Under the pieces are notes generated by a model. That model saw only the letters and a program-made list of their open reading frames with translations, was not told the DNA's origin and did not search any database. 64,000 nt of DNA from a bacterium (GTDB lineage Bacteria; CLD3; SB21). Shown here in pieces: positions 9,501 through 18,282 of the stretch. The stretch's first letter is position 1, and each line of letters opens with the position of its first letter. The translations under genes and the position numbers were made by a program. Location of the stretch: assembly GCA_019695335.1 (NCBI GenBank), contig JAIBAF010000005.1, forward strand, positions 27,921 to 91,920. The letters run 5' to 3'.

Positions 9501-11209
9501 GTAAAACATATTTTTTTCATGTGACGGCGTCAGACACATTCGGCAATGAAAGCGATCCTTCGAATGAAATTCAATTTCTCGCTTTGGATTTACAAGATCC
9601 GTCAATCGGCGACGTTATAGTTACTCCCAATCCTGTTAATTTCAACAATCCGGTTACAGTCACTTTTTGCGTTGAGGACAACCAATCGATCGACTCTTTA
9701 ATTTTTGAATATAAAAACGGCGGCGATTGCGATTTCACTCAAATTCCCGTGACGGGTACTCAATGTCCTTATTCCGTGGTTATCAATTCGAATATTATTT
9801 CTATCCAAGGCGGAATTTTCAGAATTACGGCTATTGATCAATCGCATAATGAAACTTCGGTTATGGGCTCTGTCAGTGTTCGGCTTTCACAAAACGCATT
9901 GAGATCGTCATCCGTCGCTGGAAATCCGTATGAATCAGGATTTCCTGAAGACACATGGCGGTTGATATCGATTCCGTTAATTCTGGATAATCCGAATGTC
10001 AAAAACGTTTTGTCTAACTTCGGAACCGGCGGTACAAAAACATGGCGTTTGTTTGATGGTGCCGTCGAAGGAACGGATACGTTGACTTTCGCGCTTGGCC
10101 GGGCTTATTGGCTCAAACATAAGTTGAACGATTCTAATATTCCGATTACTCCAGGCGCTGGGAGTACAGCTGATTTAGCCAGTACGCAGGTGGCCTTGAA
10201 CCCCGGGTGGAACCGCATTGGAAATCCCTTCATATTCCCGGTTGCGTTACCGCAGGATGCCGATATAGTCGGTCCACTGAGATGGGATGGAGTAAAATAT
10301 ATCAGCGAAGGCCAGACCGGCGCTGATTTGATTGGATTGGAAAATCTTCAGCCTTTTGAAGGATACTTTGTTTGGAATGCAACCGACAGCATAAAGATGC
10401 TAAGCTTCAGCAGTGAATGTATTGCCAAAAAATTATCGAAGCGGAATCATCCCAAAACAAATACGAAATGGGCGATGAATATTTCAGTTAAAGCCGGCGT
10501 CTATGAGGACAATTATAATTTTGCCGGAATTGTAGACGGATCGTTTTCGAAGAAAGTCAATCTTACCGAATTACCGGTAATGGGAGATTATGTGAGTGCT
10601 TATTTCATAGAGAAAAATATACACGGCAACGACACGAAGCTGACCACCAGTTACAAATCCTTACAAAAAGATGGGCATGTTTGGGAAATGGAAGTAAAAA
10701 CAAATGTCAGTAACAAAGAAAATATACTTTCGTGGAATGCCGAACAATTTTCAGATGAGAAAACGTGGGTCATCATCGATGTTTCGCATAACCATGTGAT
10801 CGATTTGAACCAAAACTCATATTCGTTTGTTAATGATGATGAAGAACATCCTGTGCGATTTAAAATTATCATGGGCACGCCTTTGTTTATTCAAAACGAA
10901 TTGGAAAGAATCGAATCGGAACTTCCAAAGAAATATTCATTGCGCCAAAACTATCCCAATCCGTTCAATCCGGTTACTACGATTCGCTATGAAATACCAA
11001 TCCGCAGTCAGGTGAGCCTGAAGATCTATAACGTTCTTGGACAAGAAATTAATACTGTTGTAAAAAATACATTGCTCGATCCCGGTCAATATTCCATTCA
11101 ATGGGACGGCAGAAATAATAAAGGCGATGTCGTTTCTTCGGGAATTTATATTTATCGGTTACAAGCCAATCAATTTGTTCAAAGCAAAAAAATGATATTG
11201 ATAAAATAG
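6521..11209 (+). CDS. Large secreted repeat protein with type IX-type C-terminal sorting domain
   Basis: Secreted or surface protein of 1562 residues. The ATG at 6521 is preferred to a TTG at 6509 because GAGG at 6511-6514 lies upstream. A signal peptide (about 1-28) ends at VLHSQ. Then come an N-terminal beta-rich region, a DUF11-like domain (about 300-420, PTQLDTGGNVNFTVTLTN), five tandem repeats of about 101 residues (7784-9301), a fibronectin type III domain (about 935-1025, starting PDPPTQLHG), an Ig-like segment, a region with WRLISIPL and GWNRIGNPF motifs, and a final sorting domain (RQNYPNPFNPVTTIRYEI ... GQYSIQWDGRN ... SSGIYIYRL ... KKMILIK). That C-terminus is the FCB-specific signal used by the Por/type IX system. 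The cargo role is probably adhesion or surface display; no catalytic motif is seen. It is followed 25 bp later by another secreted protein. Confidence 0.88.
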   Translation: MNGTIVKLKMALCSVILLFASFGVLHSQSFTITRTSSSVLYIDTTLSPRLTCMYAAYEITNTSGINYSDIWIKAGNFSGSNITLAANEDGEFRLGKLDNGQTKIAYFYLKATGVTGSQSHKIKVFSGPPSLTALDSASFSMTADQRSQSTSNVITSAVLNTTSPIIGGTFTMTVSGNSGTIQALQSMFFTPAAYAAWPADKLELVSTQITTDSDGRVYTDSLVIPGPLVSLSTNYSVVYTFRVNGITSATAALSPCSFVNNNVLFGIQHTNSAIYGSLTPVNTTTNTTTLRMSATPTQLDTGGNVNFTVTLTNTGTNSVTIEDIFHTLAFTPGTVTYVAGSSTYNSVLINDPAQTDSTIKWYGTFNIPAGQSRELKFQLLLPSVSGSYANSARAHVATVQIDTTLDITDNKPAVQIVSIDFVPTVVSAIPDTTVYEDSPALNSYRDLNKVFTDVESGSALTFSITGNTNTSLLTPSIDNTDSTLDIAFLSNASGVATITIRAADNLGYYVEDSFIIAVAAVNDTPTVISAIPNLTDGEDPGSRLNYVDLNNVFNDIENGRNLTFTVAGNSNSSLVTAVVDPADSTLDLTFGSNANGTASIIIRAQDAQSAAVQDTFLVTIFAINDLPYVVSSIPDLNVSENSIPIDHIDLNAVFNDVEDGSHLNFSIANNSNPSLVTPTIVAADSILRLTFSASVSGVSTIIVKATDGNSSFVQDTFVVTVFPGINETPIVIAPIPDLNVFEDNGAVNHVDLNNVFDDTENGHNLAFSIVQNSNSGLVTPSIGSGDSVLSLTFIENANGVSSLIIRAKDALNSFVQDTFIVTVTAVNDTPIVILAIPDLKVEEGQAPIFNYADLNETFSDVEDEQLSFTIQENSNPGLVTVVIDPVDSTIDFTDFNGTGRSTIVIRASDAQSAFKDLTFIVSVTDTIAPDPPTQLHGVAGNESIALAWMPSSGSDFLKYYVYGDTVTNSQQKLDSTSAFNINDTTIVISGLIAGKTYFFHVTASDTFGNESDPSNEIQFLALDLQDPSIGDVIVTPNPVNFNNPVTVTFCVEDNQSIDSLIFEYKNGGDCDFTQIPVTGTQCPYSVVINSNIISIQGGIFRITAIDQSHNETSVMGSVSVRLSQNALRSSSVAGNPYESGFPEDTWRLISIPLILDNPNVKNVLSNFGTGGTKTWRLFDGAVEGTDTLTFALGRAYWLKHKLNDSNIPITPGAGSTADLASTQVALNPGWNRIGNPFIFPVALPQDADIVGPLRWDGVKYISEGQTGADLIGLENLQPFEGYFVWNATDSIKMLSFSSECIAKKLSKRNHPKTNTKWAMNISVKAGVYEDNYNFAGIVDGSFSKKVNLTELPVMGDYVSAYFIEKNIHGNDTKLTTSYKSLQKDGHVWEMEVKTNVSNKENILSWNAEQFSDEKTWVIIDVSHNHVIDLNQNSYSFVNDDEEHPVRFKIIMGTPLFIQNELERIESELPKKYSLRQNYPNPFNPVTTIRYEIPIRSQVSLKIYNVLGQEINTVVKNTLLDPGQYSIQWDGRNNKGDVVSSGIYIYRLQANQFVQSKKMILIK
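7784..9301 (+). repeat. Five tandem ~303-bp repeats encoding cadherin/Ig-like units
   Basis: Units start at 7784, 8090, 8396, 8702 and 9005, giving periods of 306, 306, 306 and 303 nt. The protein consensus reads roughly IPDLNVxE, then VDLNxVFxDVExG, then LVTPxI, then DSxLxLTF, then IxIRAxDA and VQDTFxVTVxAVND. The first and last units are the most divergent. DNA identity is low enough that the array should not recombine readily, so the repeats look old. The acidic D/N-rich ends resemble calcium-binding cadherin-like linkers (inference). Confidence 0.85.
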
Positions 11210-11234
11210 TAACTCCGAAACGGGAGAATTATAT

Positions 11235-13652
11235 ATGCGCATTTTCAATATTCTTGTTCGTTCAATACTGATCATAAACGTTCTTTTACTGAAAACAATA
11301 TTTGGGCAGATACAACTACCGGATAATCGCGGTAAAGATTTTTGGCTGGCATTTCCAAGCAATTGGAGCGACGATGCCAAAATGAGTTTCTTTATTTCTT
11401 CCAGTGAATTGGCGCTCGTGACGATTGAAATTCCGGGAACAATGTATTCGGCGAAGTACACCGTTACGCCCGGCGAAATTCAAACCGTCGAATTGCCAAA
11501 AGGAGCGTATTTAGAATTTTCCGATCTCGCTATGAATAAAGGTATCCATGTTATATCCGATAAAGAAATTACGATCTATGGTCTCAATCAATTAGGCCAA
11601 AGTACGGATGCCTTCCTTGCATTGCCTACGGATGTCCTCGGTACCCATTACATTGTTCAGTCCTATAAAAATGCTGGATATGTCAATAACGGACGAACCA
11701 AACTGAACGCATCAAGCCTTTCCAGGCGCGGGACTGAATTTGCAGTGGTAGCCACTGAAGACACAACGATGGTATCGATCACGCCGAGCGTTACCTGTGG
11801 AAATAGACTCAAAGGTCAGACCTACGCCATCGCGCTGGATAAAGGACAGGTGTACCAATTGCTCGCGCAGAAACCGGGTGACGATCTTTCCGGTACTTTT
11901 ATTACGTCGAATAAACCGGTTGCCGTATTTAGCGGACACAAATGTGCGAACATTCCGGTTGGTTACGATCATTGTGACCATTTAGTTGAACAATTGCCTT
12001 CCGTAGATACATGGGGCAAAAAATTTGTTGTCATGCCTCTCGCTACGCGAAAAAAAGGAGACACATTCCGGTTTCTGGCTTCCGAAGATCAAACAGCTGT
12101 CCGAATTAACAGCACTACGGTGTATGTCATGCGCGGGCAATTTCACGAACAAATTCTTACTAATCCGGCAACAATCGTTGCCGATAAACCAATCCTGGTA
12201 ATGCAATACTCCAACAGTACCAGTTTTGATAACGTTGTATCCGATCCGTTCATGCTCGTCATACCTCCGATTGAACAATATCAGAACTACTATATTATGA
12301 GTACTCCTGAAAAAGGCTTTTCAAAAAATTTTATTAATATTGTCACGCCGGCATCGGGCGTTGGTAAAATCGTCATCAATGGATTGACCATACCGGCCGA
12401 CTCATTTAAGCCTCTTTCGGTTGGCGAAACTTCATTTTATGGACTTCAGTATGACGTAAAATTGACCGGCACCCAAGTATTAAAAAGTACGCTTCCGTTT
12501 GGAGCTTTTATGTATGGTTTTGATAAAGCCGATTCTTACGGTTATTCCGGCGGAAGTGCGTTTGTCAACCTTTCCCAATTGACGGGTATCGTGGCTTTGA
12601 GCGACTCGAATCGTAAGGTTGCTTTACCTGAAAAAAATGTTACGGAATATTTTAAAATTACGACAAGTACTGGAAGAAAATTTAACTTATCCGGTTATAC
12701 GGTTAATTTTCGTTGTAAAGGCGCCAATCCAAGTGACGGTATCGCCTATACCGATACGGCGGGACAAGTTGCATTTACTTATCCGTTAACTAAAATAGGC
12801 CGTGATACGATCGTAGCCACCGTAGGCAGTTTTTCAACGACAATAAGCCTCGAAGTCACAACTCTACTTCCCATATTGGTTGAAGCCGTAAGCGGTGATG
12901 AAAATATTATGCTGCATGTAACCGACTCAAACCGATACGAATATCCAGTGGTTTATTCTTTATTTGCCGACACAACAAAAAATTTTCAACAGCCAATCAA
13001 AACCGGTACGATTTCTGAAATTCAGGATACTACTTTTCTCGGTTTAATTAACGGGCAGAAGTATTTTTTTAAAGTTCAGGTTGATTCAGTAGACAAGGAA
13101 ATTAATTCTTCGATGATAACTTCGGCGACGCCAATGGCTTATTTTGGAGGCGAAGTGGCCGGTACGGTATACAAAGATAACAATGCCGACAGCGTTTATA
13201 ATGCAGAAGACGAAATAATAAAAAATGTGAAGTTGTTTGTAAAAGTAATCAGCCTGGATGATACCGCAAAAACAATCGTTCGAACTGCAGATGTTAATTC
13301 AGAAAACGGCCAGTATTTAATTACGCCTGCTTTGTTTAGCGGAAAATACCGTTTAATTCTGGATGATAATAAAGATTCCAGCGATTGGATACCATTCACA
13401 AAAAACGGATGGAACGGAACTCAATCAGCCGAACGGTATATTGATATTGAATTACCGGCCGATGTGCGACGTACAGAAGGTAAGCTTGCCGATAAAAATT
13501 TCGGGTTGTTAAAAAAGAAAGGTTTTTTATCGTGGTGGTTGATCGGCGGAGCGCTGATCGCCGGTGGCGCCACAACGGCGGCCGTACTTTTAAAAGCCTC
13601 GCCAGTGGATGCCGGAATCGGACGTCCCCCTTCTGATCCACCTAATCCATAG
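11235..13652 (+). CDS. Secreted IgGFc-binding-like protein with C-terminal membrane segment
   Basis: 805 residues. GGGAG at about 11221 precedes the ATG. A signal peptide (about 1-25, ending TIFGQ) leads into GKDFWLAFPSNW, the start of an IgGFc-binding N-terminal-like domain. This covers about residues 30-370 and includes the recurrent FAVVATEDTTMVSITPS, KPVAVFSGHKCANIP and DHLVEQLPSVDTWGKKF motifs. Beta-sandwich, fibronectin-like segments follow (about 430-625) and then an SdrD-B/carboxypeptidase-like segment (GTVYKDNNADSVYNAEDE, about 640-730). It ends with a glycine-rich hydrophobic segment (WWLIGGALIAGGATTAAVLL, about 763-782) and a short proline-rich tail. It has no type IX-style C-terminus, unlike its upstream neighbour. 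In this family the domain is widespread in surface proteins of FCB bacteria; actual IgG binding should not be assumed. Confidence 0.8.
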   Translation: MRIFNILVRSILIINVLLLKTIFGQIQLPDNRGKDFWLAFPSNWSDDAKMSFFISSSELALVTIEIPGTMYSAKYTVTPGEIQTVELPKGAYLEFSDLAMNKGIHVISDKEITIYGLNQLGQSTDAFLALPTDVLGTHYIVQSYKNAGYVNNGRTKLNASSLSRRGTEFAVVATEDTTMVSITPSVTCGNRLKGQTYAIALDKGQVYQLLAQKPGDDLSGTFITSNKPVAVFSGHKCANIPVGYDHCDHLVEQLPSVDTWGKKFVVMPLATRKKGDTFRFLASEDQTAVRINSTTVYVMRGQFHEQILTNPATIVADKPILVMQYSNSTSFDNVVSDPFMLVIPPIEQYQNYYIMSTPEKGFSKNFINIVTPASGVGKIVINGLTIPADSFKPLSVGETSFYGLQYDVKLTGTQVLKSTLPFGAFMYGFDKADSYGYSGGSAFVNLSQLTGIVALSDSNRKVALPEKNVTEYFKITTSTGRKFNLSGYTVNFRCKGANPSDGIAYTDTAGQVAFTYPLTKIGRDTIVATVGSFSTTISLEVTTLLPILVEAVSGDENIMLHVTDSNRYEYPVVYSLFADTTKNFQQPIKTGTISEIQDTTFLGLINGQKYFFKVQVDSVDKEINSSMITSATPMAYFGGEVAGTVYKDNNADSVYNAEDEIIKNVKLFVKVISLDDTAKTIVRTADVNSENGQYLITPALFSGKYRLILDDNKDSSDWIPFTKNGWNGTQSAERYIDIELPADVRRTEGKLADKNFGLLKKKGFLSWWLIGGALIAGGATTAAVLLKASPVDAGIGRPPSDPPNP

Positions 13653-13676
13653 ACAGGAAACTTGATAAAGGAAATT

Positions 13677-14711
13677 ATGATAGACTTAATATCAACACCA
13701 ATTGTAACCGAATCGAGAAGTAAAACATTGCCGATCAGAATTTTAATAGTTGACGATGAAGCCATGAATTTGAAATCTATTGTCAACATTCTGGAAAACC
13801 GTTTAACCGGTTGTCAAATTTTTCAATCACTCGATGGAACCAAGGGAATTGACATCGCGAGAATCAAAAAACCTGATTTGATTATTACGGATTGGGAAAT
13901 GCCGGTGATGAACGGAATTGAATTTATCGAACAACTGAAAAACGATCCGATCACGAAAGATATTGCCGTCATTATGTGTACCGGCGTCATGACAACGCCC
14001 ATCAATCTTCGCGAAGCTTTGGAGGCGGGGGCCATTGACTATGTCCGGAAGCCCATCGATCCGATTGAACTAGAAGCGCGGGTTAGATCGGCGATAAGAC
14101 TCATTGAGTCTTTCCAGACGATAAGGCTGCACGAAATGAATCTTGAACTTACTAACGAGCATTTGGTCAAATCGCTTAATCTTATAAAAATACATGAACG
14201 AAGTTTAGAAATTGCCAATACAAAGCTCAAAGAACTTGCGCTCACCGACGCTTTGACCGGAGTAGCCAATCGTCGCAGGTTCAATGAATCGTTAGCTGAC
14301 GAGTTTAAAATCACGCGACGTACAGGTCATGAATTTTGTGTTATCATGTTCGACATCGATCACTTCAAACGTATTAATGATACGTTTGGACACGATCAAG
14401 GAGATATCGTGCTCAAAGAATTTGCAAAAATAGCTCAGAATGCTTTTCGCGAATCGGATTTGGTTGCCCGTTGGGGAGGCGAAGAATTCATCATATTGCT
14501 GCGGCACACTCTGTTGCAGGATACTATCAGACTTGCTGAAGAATTAAGATTGAGTTTTGAAAGTCACCAGTTTGAGTTAGTCGGCAAAGTGACGGCCAGT
14601 TTCGGAATAGCGAAATATGAGAGTAACGACACACCGGATACATTGAGAGAGCGGGCTGACAAGATGCTGTATAAAGCTAAAGAGGGTGGACGAAATCGCA
14701 TTGTTCATTAG
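13677..14711 (+). CDS. Response regulator with GGDEF domain (diguanylate cyclase)
   Basis: PleD-like protein of 344 residues predicted to make cyclic di-GMP. The ATG at 13677 has AAAGGA at 13667-13672; a TTG at 13662 is an alternative. Receiver domain: VDDE at about 25-28, phosphoacceptor D72 (LIITDWEMPVMNG), a conserved Thr (IMCTG) and the KP motif (YVRKPID). A helical linker (about 140-185) joins it to a GGDEF domain starting LTDALTGVANRRRF. The active-site loop is GGEEF (267-271), which is catalytically competent. RESD (R258, D261), five residues before it, is a standard inhibitory I-site, so product feedback is expected. It stands between two secreted surface proteins and a propeller histidine kinase, which suggests the kinase may phosphorylate it (inference). 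Confidence 0.93.
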   Translation: MIDLISTPIVTESRSKTLPIRILIVDDEAMNLKSIVNILENRLTGCQIFQSLDGTKGIDIARIKKPDLIITDWEMPVMNGIEFIEQLKNDPITKDIAVIMCTGVMTTPINLREALEAGAIDYVRKPIDPIELEARVRSAIRLIESFQTIRLHEMNLELTNEHLVKSLNLIKIHERSLEIANTKLKELALTDALTGVANRRRFNESLADEFKITRRTGHEFCVIMFDIDHFKRINDTFGHDQGDIVLKEFAKIAQNAFRESDLVARWGGEEFIILLRHTLLQDTIRLAEELRLSFESHQFELVGKVTASFGIAKYESNDTPDTLRERADKMLYKAKEGGRNRIVH

Positions 14712-14762
14712 TTTGCTCCTATAAAGAGGTTCCTTCATACATAAATAAAATACATCTATCCT

Positions 14763-17700
14763 GTGCATTACATCTATTATCTTTTTTTTGTATTACAAGT
14801 TCTGTTGGGAAATTCAGGATTGTGGAAGTCCAAGTCGGGGGACATGCGTTTGGAGCATCTTAGTCATACCGATGGACTTTCTAATGACTTTATTCAATGC
14901 ATTGTGCAAGATAAGTATGGTTTTGTGTGGTTTGGGACGAAAGACGGCCTTAATAAATTCGATGGATATCGATTTACCAATTACCGGTTTGATGAAAACG
15001 ACTCGGCAAGTATTAGTTCCAATGACATTCGCGCTTTATTTGAGGATTCTGAAGGAATTCTCTGGATCGGCACGAGCGGCGGTCTTTGCCGTTTTGATCC
15101 CGAAATGGATTATTTTGTACGCTATCTAACGAATGAAAAAAATATACATGCGATGAGTTCGTTAAATGTTTGGAGCATTTGCGAGGACGCTTCGGGTTTT
15201 ATATGGATCGGTACTCAGGGAGGAGGACTTAATAAACTCGACAAAAAAACAAACACCTTTATCCGTTATTTAAATAATCCTGCAGATTCACTCAGCCTTC
15301 CATCCGATGATGTTTATTCTGTTTTAGAAGATCATTATAAAAATTTATGGATTGGAACGACCAATAAAGGTTTGTGGAAACTTAATCCGGAAAGAAAAAG
15401 TTTCCACCCGGTTGCATTTAAAGACAGTTCCATTCTTGCGCTTTATAAAGATGCCGAAAATAATCTATGGATCGGTACGAGAAGTGGCGGATTGAGCCGA
15501 TACGATGAAGCTTCAGGAAAATTTACTGACTACATACATGATGAAAAAAATCCCAAAAGCCTTAGTCACAATAGAATTCACTCGTTATGGCAAGATTCGA
15601 AAGGTGTAATTTGGATAGGTACGTATGAGGGAATCAATCGTTTTGATCCATTGCGATCGGAATTCGCCTTCTATAAAAACAGTGCCACAAATTTGGAAAC
15701 AGATTCGAATAATTATGTCCATTGCATCTATGAGGATCGCACAGGTACTGTATGGCTGGGTACTCCAAACGGTATTTATTATTTTTACAGTCATACGCCT
15801 TTTGACAATTGGTCGATTCAAAATTACATGAACGAATCGAATTCAAACGTTATCCGATCCCTTTTTGAAGATTCCAAAGGTACATTATGGATTGGCTTGG
15901 ATGGTAACGGCGTCCTTGCGATTGATCAAAGCAATAAGCCCATCAACTATCGTCACGAAATCGCCAATCCGTACAGTCTTAGCGCCGGCCGCATTCTAAC
16001 GATACAAGAAAGTTCTGATGGCGCAATATGGTTAGGTGGTTCAGGAATATGTCGCTTTGATCGCAACAGCCAATTATTTACTTCCTATTTATCGGATCCC
16101 GGTAATACCGAAACACTCAGCAGCAATGACGTGTATGCCATTGATGAAGATTTGAAACACACATTGTGGATAGGTACCTGGGGCGGAGGCCTGAACGAAT
16201 TCTCTCCTTCGATAGGCAGCAATTTTATTGCTTATTACAATAATCCGGCTAATTCAAAAAGCCTCAGCGATAACTACATTCAAGCGGTACATTCAGATAA
16301 AAACGGAAGAATGTGGGTAGGAACTTCCAATGCCGGATTAAATACATTTATGCCGACCACGTATCAGGATCCGGTGTTTGTGGCTTATCGTATGGAGGAC
16401 GGCACCGGACTCAATAGCAATTCGGTTAACTGCATTTATGAAGATAAATCAGGGACGATATGGGTCGGAACGAACAGCGGGTTAAGTAAATTTATTCGTG
16501 ATTCGTTAGCTACATTTGATCCGAAAAAAGTTCGTTTTAAATCGTACGGAGTCAAAGAAGGCTTTCTGAAAGAACGGGTCATCGGTATTCGTGAAGATAA
16601 ACATGGTCATTTGTGGCTGAATGCAGAAGGAATAGTTCGGTTTGACCCGATGACCGAATCGTTTGTTCATTATGGTGTGAAAGACGGATTAGTTAATGAA
16701 ACGTATAATGCCATTTGCAAAAGACAAGATGGTACCTTGCTATTTGGCGGTAATAATGGAATTGATGTTTTTAATCCGGATAGCATGAGCCAAAATCAAA
16801 ATTTACCTCATGTTTATATCACGGATTTTCTTGTTTTAAACAAATCAGTTTTACCCCGTACTTCCGTACTTAAAAAATCAGTCATTTTTGCTGAAGAAGC
16901 CGAAATCGATTACACCGATTATTTGTTTGCGTTCGAATTTGCAGCCATCAGTTATTATCAGCAGGGAAAGAGTCAGTATGCGTACATGCTTGAGGGATTT
17001 GATCGTGAGTGGATCTATACTAACGCGGATCATCGAAAAGCTGTCTATACTAATGTGTCGCCCGGAGAATATACATTCAAAATAAAAGCGTCTAACGGAG
17101 AAGGCGAATGGAGCAAGACGGAAACTTCGCTACGCCTTGTTATTAAACCGCCATGGTGGAAAACGTGGTGGGCGCAATCTTCGTTTTACGGTTTGGGCAT
17201 TTTCATCATTTTAGCTGTTCCACTTTTAAGATTGAGGATGTCTTTAAGACAAAACAGAATACTTGAAGAGAAAGTCAATTTAAGAACTGCCGAATTGAGT
17301 CAAGCCAACGCTCAATTGCGTGAACTTGATAGATTTAAGCAAGGCATGATGAGCATGATCGTCCACGATCTGAAAAATCCGCTCAATGCTCTTTTGTCTG
17401 ACTCTCCGGGTGAATCGCTCATGCATCGTCTTGAGTCATCGAAAAAAATTGCCGGACACATGCTCAGAATGGTGCTCAATATTTTGGATGTTCAAAAATT
17501 TCAAGAAACGGCGTTTGTATTGCATACGAGTCAATTCGTTTTGAATAGAATGCTGGAAAGAGCGGTTGAGGACGTTGATTTTTTGAGAAAGAACAAAGGA
17601 CTCAAAATTGAAATGCAATGGGGTCAATTTGAATTTAAACTGGAAGCGGACGAGGAAATCATCCTTCGTGTTGTGGTGAATCTTTTGACGAACGCTATTA

Positions 17701-18248
17701 AATTTACGCCACCCGGAGGAAAAATCATTGTCAAAGCCGAACAATCAGAGGACCGGGTTCATATTACAATTGAAGACGAAGGACCCGGGATACCGGCTGA
17801 TAAATTGGGGAGTATTTTTGAGCCGTATAATCAGGTGCAGGCCGTTTCTTCAGGTGGGGTCCGCTCAACCGGTCTCGGACTCACTTTTTGCAAAATGGCT
17901 GTAGAAGCCCATAAAGGGACTATTGGCGTTGAGTCGGTCGTTGGTCATGGTTCAAAGTTCTTTTTACTTTTACCATTGAAACATGTTCAATTGGGCGATG
18001 AGTTCTCTAAAACATTTGGTGAATCCAATGAGATATCGTTAAACATTGAAGATAAGAAAGAGATCGCGACAGATTTAGAAATACTCCGTACGCTGGACAT
18101 TTCTGAAATCTCAGAACTTCGTAATGTGTTACGACAAATTAATATTCAGAACGATAATGTGAATAAATGGAAAACGGAATTGGAATCGGCCATTTATGCC
18201 ATGGACGAGAAGCGGTATCAGGAATTGATTGAAGATGCAAAAATTTGA
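14763..18248 (+). CDS. Two-component-regulator-propeller sensor histidine kinase
   Basis: 1161 residues. The GTG at 14763 gives a hydrophobic export signal (YIYYLFFVLQVLLG); no good Shine-Dalgarno is visible, so the start is uncertain. The periplasmic sensor is built of Reg_prop blades with recurring (L/I)WIGT and DSxGxxW motifs (about 25-690), forming two seven-bladed propellers in known relatives, then a Y_Y_Y domain (about 715-795). One TM helix (about 803-823) leads to a coiled coil and a HisKA domain with H in MIVHDLKNPLNA (about 868). The HATPase follows, with N box NLLTNAIKF, G1 EDEGPGIP and G2 STGLGLTFCK. After the ATPase comes a 60-70-residue helical tail (LDISEISELRNVLRQI). It lacks the receiver and AraC parts of classical hybrid HTCS proteins, so it should signal to a separate regulator, perhaps the adjacent REC-GGDEF protein. 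Confidence 0.92.
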   Translation: MHYIYYLFFVLQVLLGNSGLWKSKSGDMRLEHLSHTDGLSNDFIQCIVQDKYGFVWFGTKDGLNKFDGYRFTNYRFDENDSASISSNDIRALFEDSEGILWIGTSGGLCRFDPEMDYFVRYLTNEKNIHAMSSLNVWSICEDASGFIWIGTQGGGLNKLDKKTNTFIRYLNNPADSLSLPSDDVYSVLEDHYKNLWIGTTNKGLWKLNPERKSFHPVAFKDSSILALYKDAENNLWIGTRSGGLSRYDEASGKFTDYIHDEKNPKSLSHNRIHSLWQDSKGVIWIGTYEGINRFDPLRSEFAFYKNSATNLETDSNNYVHCIYEDRTGTVWLGTPNGIYYFYSHTPFDNWSIQNYMNESNSNVIRSLFEDSKGTLWIGLDGNGVLAIDQSNKPINYRHEIANPYSLSAGRILTIQESSDGAIWLGGSGICRFDRNSQLFTSYLSDPGNTETLSSNDVYAIDEDLKHTLWIGTWGGGLNEFSPSIGSNFIAYYNNPANSKSLSDNYIQAVHSDKNGRMWVGTSNAGLNTFMPTTYQDPVFVAYRMEDGTGLNSNSVNCIYEDKSGTIWVGTNSGLSKFIRDSLATFDPKKVRFKSYGVKEGFLKERVIGIREDKHGHLWLNAEGIVRFDPMTESFVHYGVKDGLVNETYNAICKRQDGTLLFGGNNGIDVFNPDSMSQNQNLPHVYITDFLVLNKSVLPRTSVLKKSVIFAEEAEIDYTDYLFAFEFAAISYYQQGKSQYAYMLEGFDREWIYTNADHRKAVYTNVSPGEYTFKIKASNGEGEWSKTETSLRLVIKPPWWKTWWAQSSFYGLGIFIILAVPLLRLRMSLRQNRILEEKVNLRTAELSQANAQLRELDRFKQGMMSMIVHDLKNPLNALLSDSPGESLMHRLESSKKIAGHMLRMVLNILDVQKFQETAFVLHTSQFVLNRMLERAVEDVDFLRKNKGLKIEMQWGQFEFKLEADEEIILRVVVNLLTNAIKFTPPGGKIIVKAEQSEDRVHITIEDEGPGIPADKLGSIFEPYNQVQAVSSGGVRSTGLGLTFCKMAVEAHKGTIGVESVVGHGSKFFLLLPLKHVQLGDEFSKTFGESNEISLNIEDKKEIATDLEILRTLDISEISELRNVLRQINIQNDNVNKWKTELESAIYAMDEKRYQELIEDAKI

Positions 18249-18282
18249 AATATGTATTTTCAAAACCTTAGCAAAATTGCGG

